In this document: positions 8,730 through 18,261 of the stretch, one piece after another
How the letters are laid out: the number at the start of each line of letters is the position of its first letter
How positions within the stretch are numbered: the stretch's first letter is position 1
Program-made: the position numbers and the translations under genes
Notes under the pieces: generated by a model
Database searches by the model: none
What the model saw: only the letters and a program-made list of their open reading frames with translations
What the model was told of the DNA's origin: nothing
Assembly: GCA_944322925.1 (NCBI GenBank)
Contig: CALUQM010000009.1
Coordinates: 1 to 64,000 of the forward strand
Origin: an uncultured Bacteroidales bacterium
GTDB lineage: Bacteria > Bacteroidota > Bacteroidia > Bacteroidales > UBA932
Reading direction: 5' to 3'
DNA length: 64,000 nt

Positions 8730-10214
8730 ATGATTACCTTTTGTGTCGCTATTATTGCGCTGATAGCAGGATATGCTGTCTACGGCAGATTCGTGGACAG
8801 GTTTTTCGGTGCCGATCCCCGGAGGGCGACTCCGGCGGTCACAAAGGCCGACGGTGTGGATTTCAAGGAGATGCCTACATGGAAAGTGTTTGTGATACAG
8901 TTCCTGAATATCGCCGGTCTCGGACCTATTTTCGGCGCTGTCATGGGAGCAGCATACGGTCCTGCCGCATATTTGTGGATTGTTCTCGGCTGTATTTTCA
9001 TGGGGGCCGTCCATGACTATTTTTCGGGAATGCTGTCTCTGAGGAACGACGGAGTGAACATGCCGGATCTGACAGGCAGATATCTCGGAAAGGGAGCCAG
9101 GACTTTCATGACGGTTTTCGTGCCTTTCCTTCTGCTTGCAGTCGGGGTATCATTCGTTACCGGCCCTGCGGACCTGATGCAGTCGCTTACAGGATGGGAC
9201 AAGACATGGTGGCTGTACATAATATTCATATATTACATACTTGCGACTCTGCTTCCCATAGACAAGATCATCGGTTCGATATACCCGTTCATGGGAGCCG
9301 CCCTCCTTTTCATGGCAGTAGGAGTGGGCGGAGCAATGCTTTGGGGAGACATTACCGGCTCGATATCAATGACAGAGCTTACCCCTGCTTCGTTGAGAAA
9401 CTATCATGCCGACCCTCAGAACAATATTCTGATACCGATGCTTTTCATCGTGATATCGTGCGGGGCGATTTCCGGCTTCCATTCCACCCAGTCCCCGCTT
9501 ATGGCAAGATGCCTGAAGAACGAAAAGTACGGCAGGCCTGTATTTTACGGCGCCATGATAGCCGAAGGCATAGTCGCCATGATCTGGGCCAGTGCCGCAA
9601 TGGCATATTTCGGGGGACCGGAGGGTCTAAACAAGGCTGCAACCGACGGGATGATGATCAACGGCGAACTGACCAAAGTCACCCCTGCGATTGCCGTTGA
9701 CATGATATGCAAAAGCTGGCTCGGAAAGGTTGGCGCCATAATTGCCGTCATAGGCGTAGTCGTATGCCCTATAACTTCGGGCGATACCGCATTCCGCAGT
9801 CTGCGCCTGACTCTTGCGGATCTGTTCAGGTATGACCAGAAGAAGATCGGACACAGGCTCATAGTATCGGCTCCGATATTCATCGCAGCCTATTTCTTCT
9901 GCATGGCGGACTTTTCGACGGTATGGAATTATGTCGGTATATGCAACCAGATACTTGCAACTCTCGTCCTCTGGACCGTTACCGCATATCTTGCAAAATC
10001 GGGAAGGCCGCACTGGATAACTTCCGTCCCTGCGACTTTCCTGACATTCGTCTGCGTGAGCTACTTCATGATGGCTCCGTACAAGTCCGGCGGACTCTCT
10101 CTTGCTCCTGCAGCAGGCTATGCCGCAGGTGGAGTCGTGGCTGTTGCAGCCTTTGTCTGGTGCGTCGTTGCGGCAAGAAAGGCAAGGGTCAGACTATCCT
10201 CTTCTTCTTTGTAG
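8730..10214 (+). CDS. cstA: CstA-family carbon starvation transporter
   Basis: The 494-residue polytopic membrane protein matches the short form of the CstA family: the N-terminal hydrophobic helix with YGRFVDRFFGAD, then the segment GPIFGAVMGAAYGPAAYLWI, and the ISCGAISGFHSTQ motif. The E. coli enzyme is near 700 residues; Bacteroidetes and Firmicutes forms are commonly near 480. Members import pyruvate or peptides when carbon is limiting. The gene stands alone after the rng terminator, and its 3' end overlaps the convergent Fur-family gene by 26 bases. The substrate cannot be settled from sequence. Confidence 0.88.
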   Translation: MITFCVAIIALIAGYAVYGRFVDRFFGADPRRATPAVTKADGVDFKEMPTWKVFVIQFLNIAGLGPIFGAVMGAAYGPAAYLWIVLGCIFMGAVHDYFSGMLSLRNDGVNMPDLTGRYLGKGARTFMTVFVPFLLLAVGVSFVTGPADLMQSLTGWDKTWWLYIIFIYYILATLLPIDKIIGSIYPFMGAALLFMAVGVGGAMLWGDITGSISMTELTPASLRNYHADPQNNILIPMLFIVISCGAISGFHSTQSPLMARCLKNEKYGRPVFYGAMIAEGIVAMIWASAAMAYFGGPEGLNKAATDGMMINGELTKVTPAIAVDMICKSWLGKVGAIIAVIGVVVCPITSGDTAFRSLRLTLADLFRYDQKKIGHRLIVSAPIFIAAYFFCMADFSTVWNYVGICNQILATLVLWTVTAYLAKSGRPHWITSVPATFLTFVCVSYFMMAPYKSGGLSLAPAAGYAAGGVVAVAAFVWCVVAARKARVRLSSSSL

Positions 10215-10641
10215 GCCTTCCTACAAGCTGGATGTCTATGTGGTCTATGCTGTATCCGCGGAATCTGCGCTTGCCGAAGTGGTTTTCTATCAGTTCGACA
10301 AGTTCGTTGTCGACCACGTCCTTGTAAAGATGGTTTTCGCTGTCGTAAATGTGGAAGTGCTTGAAAGTATTGACATCGAAGTACATCTTGTTGTTCGAAC
10401 TCAACCTGTGATGATATATGCCCAGTACGGCCATGTGGGTGAGGATGTTGTAAACGGAGGCTATGGTCACTTTGGTCGAGCCGCTTTTGCGTATTTCTTC
10501 GGTCACCATGTCGGCAGAGGCATGGCCGAGCCTAAGCATGGCTTCGTGCACGGCGAGCCTTTGGGGAGTGGCTTTCAGCGAGTGCGATTTCAGTGCATTC
10601 TTGAACTGCTCTATATTTGTCTTTTGCGTCTGATTGGTCAT
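10189..10641 (-). CDS. Fur-family transcriptional regulator lacking cysteines
   Basis: The 150-residue protein has the Fur-family winged helix (LKATPQRLAVHEAM, then TKVTIASVYNILTHM) and the dimerisation region with KHFHIYDSENHLYKDV. It contains no cysteine at all, so both CxxC pairs of the structural zinc site are missing; the HxH of the regulatory metal site is kept. Such proteins are often annotated PerR-like in Bacteroidetes, but the signal sensed is uncertain. It is transcribed alone from a promoter at 10662-10693 and is tail-to-tail with cstA. Confidence 0.87.
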   Translation of the reverse strand: MTNQTQKTNIEQFKNALKSHSLKATPQRLAVHEAMLRLGHASADMVTEEIRKSGSTKVTIASVYNILTHMAVLGIYHHRLSSNNKMYFDVNTFKHFHIYDSENHLYKDVVDNELVELIENHFGKRRFRGYSIDHIDIQLVGRPTKKKRIV

Positions 10642-10661
10642 GATAAGCGATAATATCGGCG

Positions 10662-10693
10662 CAAAAATAGGAAAAAAAGCGTTTTTTGCAAAA
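10662..10693 (-). promoter_or_regulatory. Promoter of the Fur-family gene
   Basis: On the minus strand, -33 TTTTG (10693-10689) and -7 TATTTTTG (10669-10662) are separated by 19 bp. The start codon at 10641 lies 20 bases after the -7 element, giving a short leader. Confidence 0.7.
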
Positions 10694-10732
10694 TAAAATT
10701 GAAATATTCAAAATTAAAACGTTTGTGGTACA

Positions 10733-11581
10733 ATGAAATATGAAAAGTTGCCGTACGGAGGTTTTTCCTCTTATGCGCTTGTTACGGGAGCGGCTGGCGG
10801 GATGGGCAGGATTTATGCCGGGCAGCTTGCCGCCAACGGTTATAATCTGATACTCGTGGATATTTCCGGCGAGAAGCTCGAAGAAGCGGTTTCAGACGTG
10901 AAATCCATAGTGGACGGAGCGGATGGTCAAGTACGGGAAGACAAGTCGAAGTTCGATGTCATTCCTCTGGTCCGCGACCTGTCGGAAAAAGATGCCGCAT
11001 CTGAAATAGCGGCAGCCGCCAAAGGCCTCAGGGTGGACATACTCATAAACAATGCTGGGCTTTTCTTTTTCCGCGAAATCGTTTCGACGGACAGAAAACT
11101 TCTGTCTACCATAATGATGGTGCATAATTATACGCCTCTGATGCTGTGCCGTGAGTTCGTGCCTCTGATGCAGGAAAGAGGGCACGGCTATGTCCTGAAT
11201 ATTTCGTCTCTTGCCGCGTGGATGCCGTGGCCTGCGGTAGGCATGTATGCCAATACGAAGAGATTTGTCAAGGCTTTTTCACGCTCGCTCAGGATAGAAT
11301 GCCGCGGGACCGGAGTAAGCGTGACTACTGCATTTTTCGGGGCCGTAGATACTCCTTTGTATCCGCTGAAGCCTTCGCTGCGCAGACTCGCCGTGCGGCT
11401 TGCCGTGATGATACCTCCTGAAAAGGCGGTGCGGAAAGCCCTGAAAGCCATGTTCAGAAGGCGCAGAAAACTTATGCCGGGCCTGATAAATCATATATTC
11501 CTTCCGATTATCGCCACGCTTCCGGACTTTATACTTTCTCCGGTGTACGGACTGGTCAGGAAACGCATGGGGAATCTCTGA
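10733..11581 (+). CDS. SDR-family short-chain dehydrogenase
   Basis: The 282-residue protein has the classical SDR signature: TGAAGGMG nucleotide-binding motif (residues 19-26), NNAG in the fourth strand, a catalytic Ser in NISSLAAW, and Y-x-x-x-K in YANTK. After the Rossmann domain there is a basic stretch (FRRRRKLMP) and a hydrophobic C-terminus that may contact the membrane. This shape is common in bacterial SDRs of the DltE/YqjQ type acting on lipid or unknown carbonyl substrates. The substrate is not inferable. It is divergent from the Fur-family gene and close upstream of trxB. Confidence 0.87.
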   Translation: MKYEKLPYGGFSSYALVTGAAGGMGRIYAGQLAANGYNLILVDISGEKLEEAVSDVKSIVDGADGQVREDKSKFDVIPLVRDLSEKDAASEIAAAAKGLRVDILINNAGLFFFREIVSTDRKLLSTIMMVHNYTPLMLCREFVPLMQERGHGYVLNISSLAAWMPWPAVGMYANTKRFVKAFSRSLRIECRGTGVSVTTAFFGAVDTPLYPLKPSLRRLAVRLAVMIPPEKAVRKALKAMFRRRRKLMPGLINHIFLPIIATLPDFILSPVYGLVRKRMGNL

Positions 11582-11589
11582 AAAAATTT

Positions 11590-11597
11590 TATATTTG
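11590..11597 (+). promoter_or_regulatory. -7 element of the trxB promoter
   Basis: TATATTTG is a perfect -7 element whose start site would fall near 11603, only about 13 bases before the trxB ATG at 11616. No clear -33 element is seen. Confidence 0.5.
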
Positions 11598-11615
11598 CAA
11601 GTTAAAATCATAGGA

Positions 11616-12542
11616 ATGGAAGAAATCAGATGCTTGATTGTCGGAGGCGGGCCTGCCGGATACACGGCTGCAATATATGCTTCGAGGGCCAATCTTTCTC
11701 CGGTCCTGTATGAAGGGATACAGCCCGGAGGCCAGCTGACCACTACAACCGACATAGAGAATTTTCCCGGTTTTGAAAACGGGATCGGAGGCCAGTCGCT
11801 GATGGACGCAATGCAGCAGCAGGCCAGACGTCTCGGCGCCGATATCCGCAGAGGAATTGTCGTCAAGGCGGACCTGTCGTCCAGACCTTTCAGTATTGAA
11901 ACGGACAACGGTGACAGGATTCTTGCCGAGACTCTTATAATCGCCACAGGGGCTACTGCAAGGTATCTCGGACTGGAATCGGAAACCAGGTTCCGCGGAA
12001 TGGGCGTGTCGGCCTGTGCCACCTGCGACGGATTTTTCTACAGGAACAGGGACGTAGCTGTGGTCGGAGGAGGAGATACGGCCTGCGAGGAGGCTTCCTA
12101 TCTTGCCGGCATCTGCAGGAAAGTCTATATGATAGTACGCAGGGATGTTCTGAGGGCTTCTCCAGCCATGCAGAAAAGGATTTTCGAAACGCCCAACATA
12201 GAGATTCTGTGGAACTGCAATACCGAGGAAGTGCTCGGAGACCTTTCCGGCGTTACCGGGGCAAGGCTTTGCCGCAAGGATGGCGGGATTTTTGATATAG
12301 CTGTCGACGGTTTTTTCCTGGCGATCGGACATCATCCGAATTCGGAAGTGTTTTCCGAGTGGGTGGAGACGGATGCCGAAGGATATATCGTTACCGACGG
12401 CAGGACATCCAGGACGAATGTCGAAGGAGTCTTCGCTGCAGGTGATGTCCAGGATCCGCTTTACAGACAGGCCGTTACTGCCGCAGCTTCAGGCTGCAGG
12501 GCCGCGCTCGATGCCGAGAAATTCCTTAATTCGCTGAAATGA
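11616..12542 (+). CDS. trxB: Thioredoxin reductase (NADPH)
   Basis: The 308-residue flavoprotein starts with the FAD-binding GGGPAGYTAAIYASRA motif, carries the redox disulfide in CATCDG (Cys134, Cys137), the NADPH-binding VVGGGDTACEEASYLA motif, and the second FAD motif GVFAAGDVQD near the C-terminus. Length is typical. It transfers electrons from NADPH to thioredoxin in the cytoplasm. I chose ATG 11616 because an in-frame TTG at 11595 lies inside the -7 element. Its stop overlaps the start of bamD (ATGA), which suggests translational coupling. Confidence 0.95.
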   Translation: MEEIRCLIVGGGPAGYTAAIYASRANLSPVLYEGIQPGGQLTTTTDIENFPGFENGIGGQSLMDAMQQQARRLGADIRRGIVVKADLSSRPFSIETDNGDRILAETLIIATGATARYLGLESETRFRGMGVSACATCDGFFYRNRDVAVVGGGDTACEEASYLAGICRKVYMIVRRDVLRASPAMQKRIFETPNIEILWNCNTEEVLGDLSGVTGARLCRKDGGIFDIAVDGFFLAIGHHPNSEVFSEWVETDAEGYIVTDGRTSRTNVEGVFAAGDVQDPLYRQAVTAAASGCRAALDAEKFLNSLK

Positions 12543-13426
12543 TGATTCAAATGAAAAAGATACTTGTCCTTTTCCTTGCCGCAGGCCTTCTTCTGTCCTG
12601 CAAGACGCAATACGAAATGCTGTTGAACAGCAATGATGCCGACGAGAAATACGAGGCTGCATTCGCATACTACAATGACGGCAAATATTCAAAGGCCGCA
12701 GCGCTTTTCGAGTCCCTTTCCGTTCTGACGACAGGTACGGAGAGAGACGATACCGTACAATATTACTGGGGGCTGAGCAATTACCGTTTCCGTGATTATT
12801 ATACGGCGGAAACCAATTTCGACCATTTCCTTGAATATTTCCCGAGAAGTCCGTTCGCTCCCGAAGCGAGATTTCTCAGGCTGGACTGCCTTTACCGTTC
12901 CACATTGAGGTATGAGCTGGACCAGACCCCTACATACAAGGCCCTGGACGCAATTTCCGAATACGTCCAGGAATATCCTGACAATATCCACATGGAGGCT
13001 TGCCGGGAAATGATGGACGACCTGGAGACCAGGCTCGACACCAAGGCTTTCGAGGCTGCGAGACTGTATTACAAGATGGAGGACTACAAGGCATCGCGGG
13101 TGGCGCTGCGCAATGTCCTGAAAGACGATGCGGACAATATTTTCAGAGAGGATATCCTGTATTATATTGCGATGTCATCGTACAAGTATGCACATCTCAG
13201 TGTTCCCGAGAAGCAGAAGGAGCGCTATATGACGTTTGTGGACGATTACCTCAATTTCAGGGGAGAATATCCCGAATCAGAATATTCGAGGGAACTCGAT
13301 CTTCTTTACCGCAGGGCGCAGCGGGCTCTCGGCCGTTATGTCGGCGAGGAGAGTGCGGAAATAAATAAAGAATTGGAAAAAGAAATCCGAAAAACGGAAA
13401 AAATTTCCAAAAAGAGAAAAATTTGA
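12539..13426 (+). CDS. bamD: Outer membrane assembly lipoprotein BamD
   Basis: The 295-residue protein begins with a lipoprotein signal (LLLSC; lipidated Cys21 counted from ATG 12539, with a second start at 12551). It continues with TPR-like repeats: AFAYYNDGKYSKAAALFESL, then YFPRSPFAPEA, and RDYYTAETNFDHFLEYFP. This is the BamD/YfiO pattern. BamD partners BamA, encoded at 21470, in inserting outer-membrane proteins. The C-terminal tail is very rich in Lys and Glu. It overlaps trxB by four bases and is followed by rpoZ. Confidence 0.92.
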   Translation: MMIQMKKILVLFLAAGLLLSCKTQYEMLLNSNDADEKYEAAFAYYNDGKYSKAAALFESLSVLTTGTERDDTVQYYWGLSNYRFRDYYTAETNFDHFLEYFPRSPFAPEARFLRLDCLYRSTLRYELDQTPTYKALDAISEYVQEYPDNIHMEACREMMDDLETRLDTKAFEAARLYYKMEDYKASRVALRNVLKDDADNIFREDILYYIAMSSYKYAHLSVPEKQKERYMTFVDDYLNFRGEYPESEYSRELDLLYRRAQRALGRYVGEESAEINKELEKEIRKTEKISKKRKI

Positions 13427-13476
13427 AACCCGTATCGAAACCGGCGGTATATTTAAATAGAGAAATAAATTTTATC

Positions 13477-13797
13477 ATGACAAAGAAAATACCTGTAAAC
13501 ACGATTACGAGAGATCTCTGCGATATCGCAGCCCCTACCGGAAATATTTACGAATCAGTGGTAATCCTTTCCAAAAGGGCGAATCAGATAGCGATTGCCG
13601 AGAAAAAGGAACTGACAAGAAAACTCGAAGATTTCAAGAACGACAGGGACACAATGGAAGAGGTGTTCGAGAACAGGGAACAGATAGAAATCTCGAAATT
13701 TTACGAAAAACAGCCAAAGCCTGCTCTTGTAGCCATCTCCGAATTCGAAGACGGCGACATATACTGGAGAATGGCGAGGAAGGAAGACGAAGAATAG
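13477..13797 (+). CDS. rpoZ: RNA polymerase omega subunit, Bacteroidetes type
   Basis: From ATG 13477 the protein is 106 residues. NTITRDLCDIAAPTGNIYES, VILSKRANQI and EVFENREQIEISKFYEK match the Bacteroidetes omega subunit, which supports assembly and folding of the beta-prime subunit. An earlier in-frame start at 13423 would add 18 residues unlike the family. It follows bamD by 50 bases and precedes recN by 6, an order usual in Bacteroidales, where coaBC often lies between; no coaBC is present here. Confidence 0.93.
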   Translation: MTKKIPVNTITRDLCDIAAPTGNIYESVVILSKRANQIAIAEKKELTRKLEDFKNDRDTMEEVFENREQIEISKFYEKQPKPALVAISEFEDGDIYWRMARKEDEE

Positions 13798-13803
13798 TAC
13801 CGG

Positions 13804-15483
13804 ATGCTTAAAAGACTTTCCGTCAGGAACTACGTGCTTATAGACTCTCTGGAAACGGAATTTCCGGAGGGTCTGATCATTATTACCGGCCAGACCGGTG
13901 CCGGAAAGTCGATATTGCTCGGAGCCCTGTCCCTGCTTCTCGGTGCAAAGGCCGATGCTTCGATGATAGGCGAAGCTGCCGACAACTGCGTCGTTGAAGG
14001 CGAATTCGCAGTCGGCAGGGACGACATGGTACTAAAAACACTCCTGGAAGAGAATGACGTGGAGTGGGATGACGGAAACCTTACCGTCAGGAGGGTCGTC
14101 AACCCTACCGGAAGGTCGAGGTCTTTTGTCAATGATTCTCCGGTGCAGGTCCAGCTCCTTGCCGCCATGTCTTCCAGACTTGTGGACATCCATTCGCAGC
14201 ATCAGACCCTGCTTCTTTCAGACAGGCGTTTCCAGCTTTCCGTCCTGGATCAGTATGCCAGGGACAAGGACCTGCTGGATACATACAGAGACGATTTCCG
14301 TACATTCAATTCCCTGAGCCGTGAACTTGAGGAACTCGATGCTTCCATAGCAAGATTGCGGTCTGAATACGACTATGACAAGGCCCGCCTCAGGAAACTC
14401 GAGGAGGCGCGACTGAAAGAAAATGAACTGGAGAGTCTTGAACTCGAACAGAAGCAGCTTGCAAATGCCGAGGAGATAAAGGAGGGGCTTTGTACTGCGG
14501 AGACCCTTCTCGGAACGGTACGTACTGGCGGGGAGGAAGTTTCCGTACCGGCTCTGCTACGCGATGTTTCCCGTCATCTTGAAAAGGTGTCCGGCTATGT
14601 GCCTGCTGTATCGTCCCTGGCTGAAAGGCTCGACAGCTGCCGGATAGAACTCGATGATATACTGTCCGAACTTTCGGATATAAATTCTGCTACGGAAGTC
14701 TCTGCCGGGCGTCTCGAGGAAGTCGAAGACAGGCTTTCCCTGATTTATTCCCTGCTCAGGGCATTCTCTTGCCGGGACGAGAATGAACTTATTGCCCTGA
14801 GGGATTCGCTGGCGGAGTCCGTTTCAGGAGCAGAGTCCTGTGAAGAACGGAGGTCTGCACTGCGGGCACGGGTGGAAGCCGCTTCGGAGAAGCTGGTTCG
14901 GTCGGCTTCAGCTCTGACCGATATCCGCAAGTCTGTTTCCGGCAAACTGTCCGAAGCGATAACCGCGACGGTCAGGTCCATGGAACTGCCTGATGCCGAA
15001 TTCAGAATCGACGTGAATCCTGCCGGAATGACGGCCGACGGGGCAGATACGGTATCCTACAGTTTTTCCTCTACCGGAAAAAATCCGGCGGACATATCCA
15101 GATGCGCGTCCGGAGGTGAAATGTCCCGCATCATGCTTGCCTTGAAATCAGTCATGTCCGGGTTCGCCGACATGCCTGTGATGATTTTCGATGAAATAGA
15201 TACCGGTGTTTCCGGAAGCGTCGCCGACAGGATGGGTACCGTTATTTGCGGTATGGGAAGCCGGATGCAGGTATTCGCCATCACGCATCTTCCGCAGGTA
15301 GCCGCAAAGGGGTCGGCGCACTATCTTGTCACGAAAACGGTTTCCGGCGGGCGGACCGTATCCGAAATCAAAAGAATTTCCGGCAGGGAGAGAGTCCTGG
15401 AAATAGCAAGGATGCTGAGCGGCTCGAGGCTTACCGATGCTGCTGTTGCAAATGCGGAATCCCTCCTTTCTTCCGGTCAGTAA
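13804..15483 (+). CDS. recN: DNA repair ATPase RecN
   Basis: The 559-residue SMC-like protein has the Walker A motif GQTGAGKS (residues 29-36), two coiled-coil arms (about 150-380), an ABC signature CASGGEMSRI and Walker B PVMIFDEIDTG (Asp463, Glu464). The architecture and length match RecN, which acts in the cytoplasm early in double-strand-break repair. It follows rpoZ closely and is probably in the same transcript. Its last 7 bases overlap the convergent LysM gene, so no terminator fits between them. Confidence 0.95.
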   Translation: MLKRLSVRNYVLIDSLETEFPEGLIIITGQTGAGKSILLGALSLLLGAKADASMIGEAADNCVVEGEFAVGRDDMVLKTLLEENDVEWDDGNLTVRRVVNPTGRSRSFVNDSPVQVQLLAAMSSRLVDIHSQHQTLLLSDRRFQLSVLDQYARDKDLLDTYRDDFRTFNSLSRELEELDASIARLRSEYDYDKARLRKLEEARLKENELESLELEQKQLANAEEIKEGLCTAETLLGTVRTGGEEVSVPALLRDVSRHLEKVSGYVPAVSSLAERLDSCRIELDDILSELSDINSATEVSAGRLEEVEDRLSLIYSLLRAFSCRDENELIALRDSLAESVSGAESCEERRSALRARVEAASEKLVRSASALTDIRKSVSGKLSEAITATVRSMELPDAEFRIDVNPAGMTADGADTVSYSFSSTGKNPADISRCASGGEMSRIMLALKSVMSGFADMPVMIFDEIDTGVSGSVADRMGTVICGMGSRMQVFAITHLPQVAAKGSAHYLVTKTVSGGRTVSEIKRISGRERVLEIARMLSGSRLTDAAVANAESLLSSGQ

Positions 15484-17129
15484 GCCTGTTCTTCAAGGTT
15501 CACCGAATAGTCGGGCCCGTAAACTATCCGTCTTACGCCAGTATTGACAAAGCCTTCCGAGTCCGAGGTTCTTCTGAATCTGAAATTCGACTGCAACATG
15601 GACATGTCATTTCCTTCAAGGCTATTCAGCCAGTCCTTGCCTCCTTCGGAGCACTGTTTCAGGAAATAGTAAGTTATATCGTATCCCTGGAAAGCGAACG
15701 GTGTAGGTTCGGTGTTGTACAGGGCTCTGTATCTCTTTACGAAATCCTTGACTTTAACATCGTCGTAATCTACGTAATAGGCCGAAGAAGTATGCAGGCA
15801 GGTGTTGTGCAGGTTGTCCACTTCTATGGTCTCGAATCCCCTTATCTTGGAAGACCCGTACAGTACGATCTGGTACTCGTCGTGAATCAGAAGATTCAGG
15901 TTCCTGACCACGTCATTTACGAAAGCCTCGCTTTCCGAAAGGACTATTACCCGGTTGGCTGCTTCTGACGTCATCAGTTCCATCAGCGGCTTCTGCACGT
16001 CTCTTCCTTCGAGAATGCTGTATGAGAACGGCATGAATCTTACTCCGGCACTTTCGAGTATGCTGCTCATTTCCCCGAGTTCATCCGTGTTTTTCGTGCC
16101 TTTTTCATAAATAGCTATTACCCTTTCGGCAGGATTGCTGTCTTCCCTTATCCACCGTGCGAGATCTTCATACAGTTTCAGGGAAGACGCCGGAGCCTGG
16201 ATGAAATTCGGATTTCCGCTGCACAGGTATTCGGCCCTGTGGTCGAGAGGGGATACCACCGATGCAGTTTTCGGACAGCCGGCAAGCAGTGCTTCCAGAT
16301 TTGCAGGTGATATCGGACCGATTATGACATCGCTGTTTCTTATCTGGTCATCCATCGACGGCAGGATATTGCCGTCTACGTCATAAACATTCAGATCCAC
16401 GTCGGAACCTTCGTCGCCTATCTGTTTTACGGCCATGAGCGCTCCGCAGTAGAAATCCATGCTTCCTTCATTCGGAACGGCCTTCATGGCATCGAAAGGA
16501 AGCATCATGGTAGCGGTTACACTGCCTTTGCCGTCATCTGCAGACAACGTGGCGGAATCCGCATCCGTTCCGGCATTCTGCGCCGGAATGGTATCGTCCG
16601 GCATCGTCTGTTCGGAAACAGTGTCGTACAGCGGGATTCTGAGCTTCTGTCTTCTTGTAAGCTTGCGTCCCGTAAGCCCGTTTGCAGACATTATGGATTG
16701 TACAGTCACATTGTATTTTCCCGCAATGACGTCCAGATCTTCGTACCACCGTACCGTATGTATTATGTATTTCCCTTCGTCTTCTGCCTCTACGGTTTTC
16801 CGATTGTCTTCCTGTACATTTTTCCGCTCATCTTTCAGATCATCTTTCTGCAGGACGGGAATCAGGATTATTGCATTTTTCCTGAGTCCGCCGTCGATCA
16901 GTGACGGATTGGCTTCATATAGCTGTTCTACCGTGACTCCGTATGCTTTTGCAATCGAATACAGAGTCTGTCTTTCCTGCACTATATGCGACAGGTATGT
17001 CTTCCCGTTCATTTTCACTTTTTCCTTGGATATGGTCACGGGGACAGGAGGGTAGTCCTGCGCGGATACCCATGTTCCTGATGCCGAAGCAATGATTATC
17101 GATATCAGTATTGGGAACAAGTGTTTCAT
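15477..17129 (-). CDS. Exported LysM protein with periplasmic-binding-like domain
   Basis: The 550-residue protein has a signal peptide (cleavage near VSAQ, residue 24), two LysM peptidoglycan-binding modules (about 45-92 and 121-167), an acidic linker, and from about residue 205 a domain that resembles the type I periplasmic ligand-binding fold (segments NSDVIIGPISPANLEALL and TPFAFQGYDITYYFLKQC). The combination is frequent in Bacteroidales. It should sit in the periplasm bound to cell wall; a ligand or a role in wall synthesis is not established. It is the last gene of a minus-strand group after ompH and the glycosyltransferase, 13 bases downstream of the latter. Confidence 0.85.
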   Translation of the reverse strand: MKHLFPILISIIIASASGTWVSAQDYPPVPVTISKEKVKMNGKTYLSHIVQERQTLYSIAKAYGVTVEQLYEANPSLIDGGLRKNAIILIPVLQKDDLKDERKNVQEDNRKTVEAEDEGKYIIHTVRWYEDLDVIAGKYNVTVQSIMSANGLTGRKLTRRQKLRIPLYDTVSEQTMPDDTIPAQNAGTDADSATLSADDGKGSVTATMMLPFDAMKAVPNEGSMDFYCGALMAVKQIGDEGSDVDLNVYDVDGNILPSMDDQIRNSDVIIGPISPANLEALLAGCPKTASVVSPLDHRAEYLCSGNPNFIQAPASSLKLYEDLARWIREDSNPAERVIAIYEKGTKNTDELGEMSSILESAGVRFMPFSYSILEGRDVQKPLMELMTSEAANRVIVLSESEAFVNDVVRNLNLLIHDEYQIVLYGSSKIRGFETIEVDNLHNTCLHTSSAYYVDYDDVKVKDFVKRYRALYNTEPTPFAFQGYDITYYFLKQCSEGGKDWLNSLEGNDMSMLQSNFRFRRTSDSEGFVNTGVRRIVYGPDYSVNLEEQAY

Positions 17130-17142
17130 GATGATGTCTGTT

Positions 17143-18261
17143 TTACAGTGTTTTGCAGAATCCGGTCAGTCCCGAGCAGAATGTTTCCCAGGATAGCAGT
17201 TTCTTTACTTTTCTGATATTGCCGATACAGTTTTCACGTATTTCCGGATCGGCGAAATATCTTTTTATTTCTTTTCTTATGGCTTCGGGTGAGATTTCTC
17301 CGGCGACGATTCCCGTGCCCGTGTCTCCTATGGTTTCTTTCAGGCCGCCGACATCGGTCACGATCATCGGCACCTCGAAATGATACGATACGGAACTTAT
17401 GCCGCTTTGAGTCGCACTGCGGTAGGGAAGGACGGCTACATCGGCAGCCGAGAAATAGTCCGTTACCTCAGAATCCCTGACGTAATGCAGGAATGTGTGA
17501 ATCCGTTCAGGACAGGACTTTTCTATCAGTGATTCGTATCTGGAAAAAGAGCCGTACGGTTCTCCTGCTATTATGAGCTGATAAGTTTCATCGAGCCCTG
17601 CAAAAGCCTCCAGCAGTATATCCAGCCCCTTGTATTCCCTGATAAGGCCGAAAAACAGAATATTCTTTTTCCCGTGTTCAAGACCGAGTTTTTCTTCCAT
17701 CTCAAAACGGTCCTTGCGCTTTCCGAAATGGGAATAAAGCGGATGAGGCATGATTTTGCAGACAGCATCGGGTTTCAGGGCCAGCAGATCGCCTGCAACG
17801 GCTTCGCACAGCGTCACGTAACCGCTGCTGCCTTTCAGAAAATATCTTGTGAACGGCTTGTCGAAGAATTTGGGCTCGTGCGGTATGACATTGTCGAGGA
17901 TGGATATTACCTTGCACTCCCGCTTCATCTTTCTGGTGATGAACCCGAGCGAAGGCGCGAACCAGGACATCCAGTATCTGACAACCAGCAGATCCGGCTT
18001 CCACCTTCTTATTTCCCGCAATGTCGTTATCCATGAAAAAGGATTGACGGTATCCAGCAGCCTGTCGCTTTCTATGCGGTCGGCTTCATCCTCCCCGGTG
18101 ACATACTGCGTCTTTCCGGGGAAGAGAAAGTCCGGATACTGTCTTTTGAAATTGAATGCCCTGACAACGTGTTTCTTGCCCAGTTCTCTGTACAGACAGG
18201 CGTTGAACTGGGATATTCCTCCTCTGTAGGGGTAGAAACAGGACAGTAGGGCGATCCGCAA
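17143..18261 (-). CDS. GT4-type glycosyltransferase
   Basis: The 372-residue protein has the two-Rossmann GT-B fold: N-terminal LLSCFYPYRGGISQFN, and a C-terminal donor domain with NILFFGLIREYKGLDILLEA, IIAGEPYG and LPYRSATQSGI, where the conserved donor-binding region usually sits. Likely a cytoplasmic retaining transferase using a nucleotide sugar; acceptor unknown. The start is unusual: the only plausible start is TTG at 18261, placed directly after the TAG stop of the upstream ompH gene and in the same frame. So translation either restarts at TTG or arises partly by stop-codon readthrough. Confidence 0.87.
   Translation of the reverse strand: MRIALLSCFYPYRGGISQFNACLYRELGKKHVVRAFNFKRQYPDFLFPGKTQYVTGEDEADRIESDRLLDTVNPFSWITTLREIRRWKPDLLVVRYWMSWFAPSLGFITRKMKRECKVISILDNVIPHEPKFFDKPFTRYFLKGSSGYVTLCEAVAGDLLALKPDAVCKIMPHPLYSHFGKRKDRFEMEEKLGLEHGKKNILFFGLIREYKGLDILLEAFAGLDETYQLIIAGEPYGSFSRYESLIEKSCPERIHTFLHYVRDSEVTDYFSAADVAVLPYRSATQSGISSVSYHFEVPMIVTDVGGLKETIGDTGTGIVAGEISPEAIRKEIKRYFADPEIRENCIGNIRKVKKLLSWETFCSGLTGFCKTL

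Noticed and set aside
11595..11615. TTG at 11595 as the trxB start
   Set aside because: It lies inside the -7 promoter element; ATG 11616 gives the expected N-terminus.
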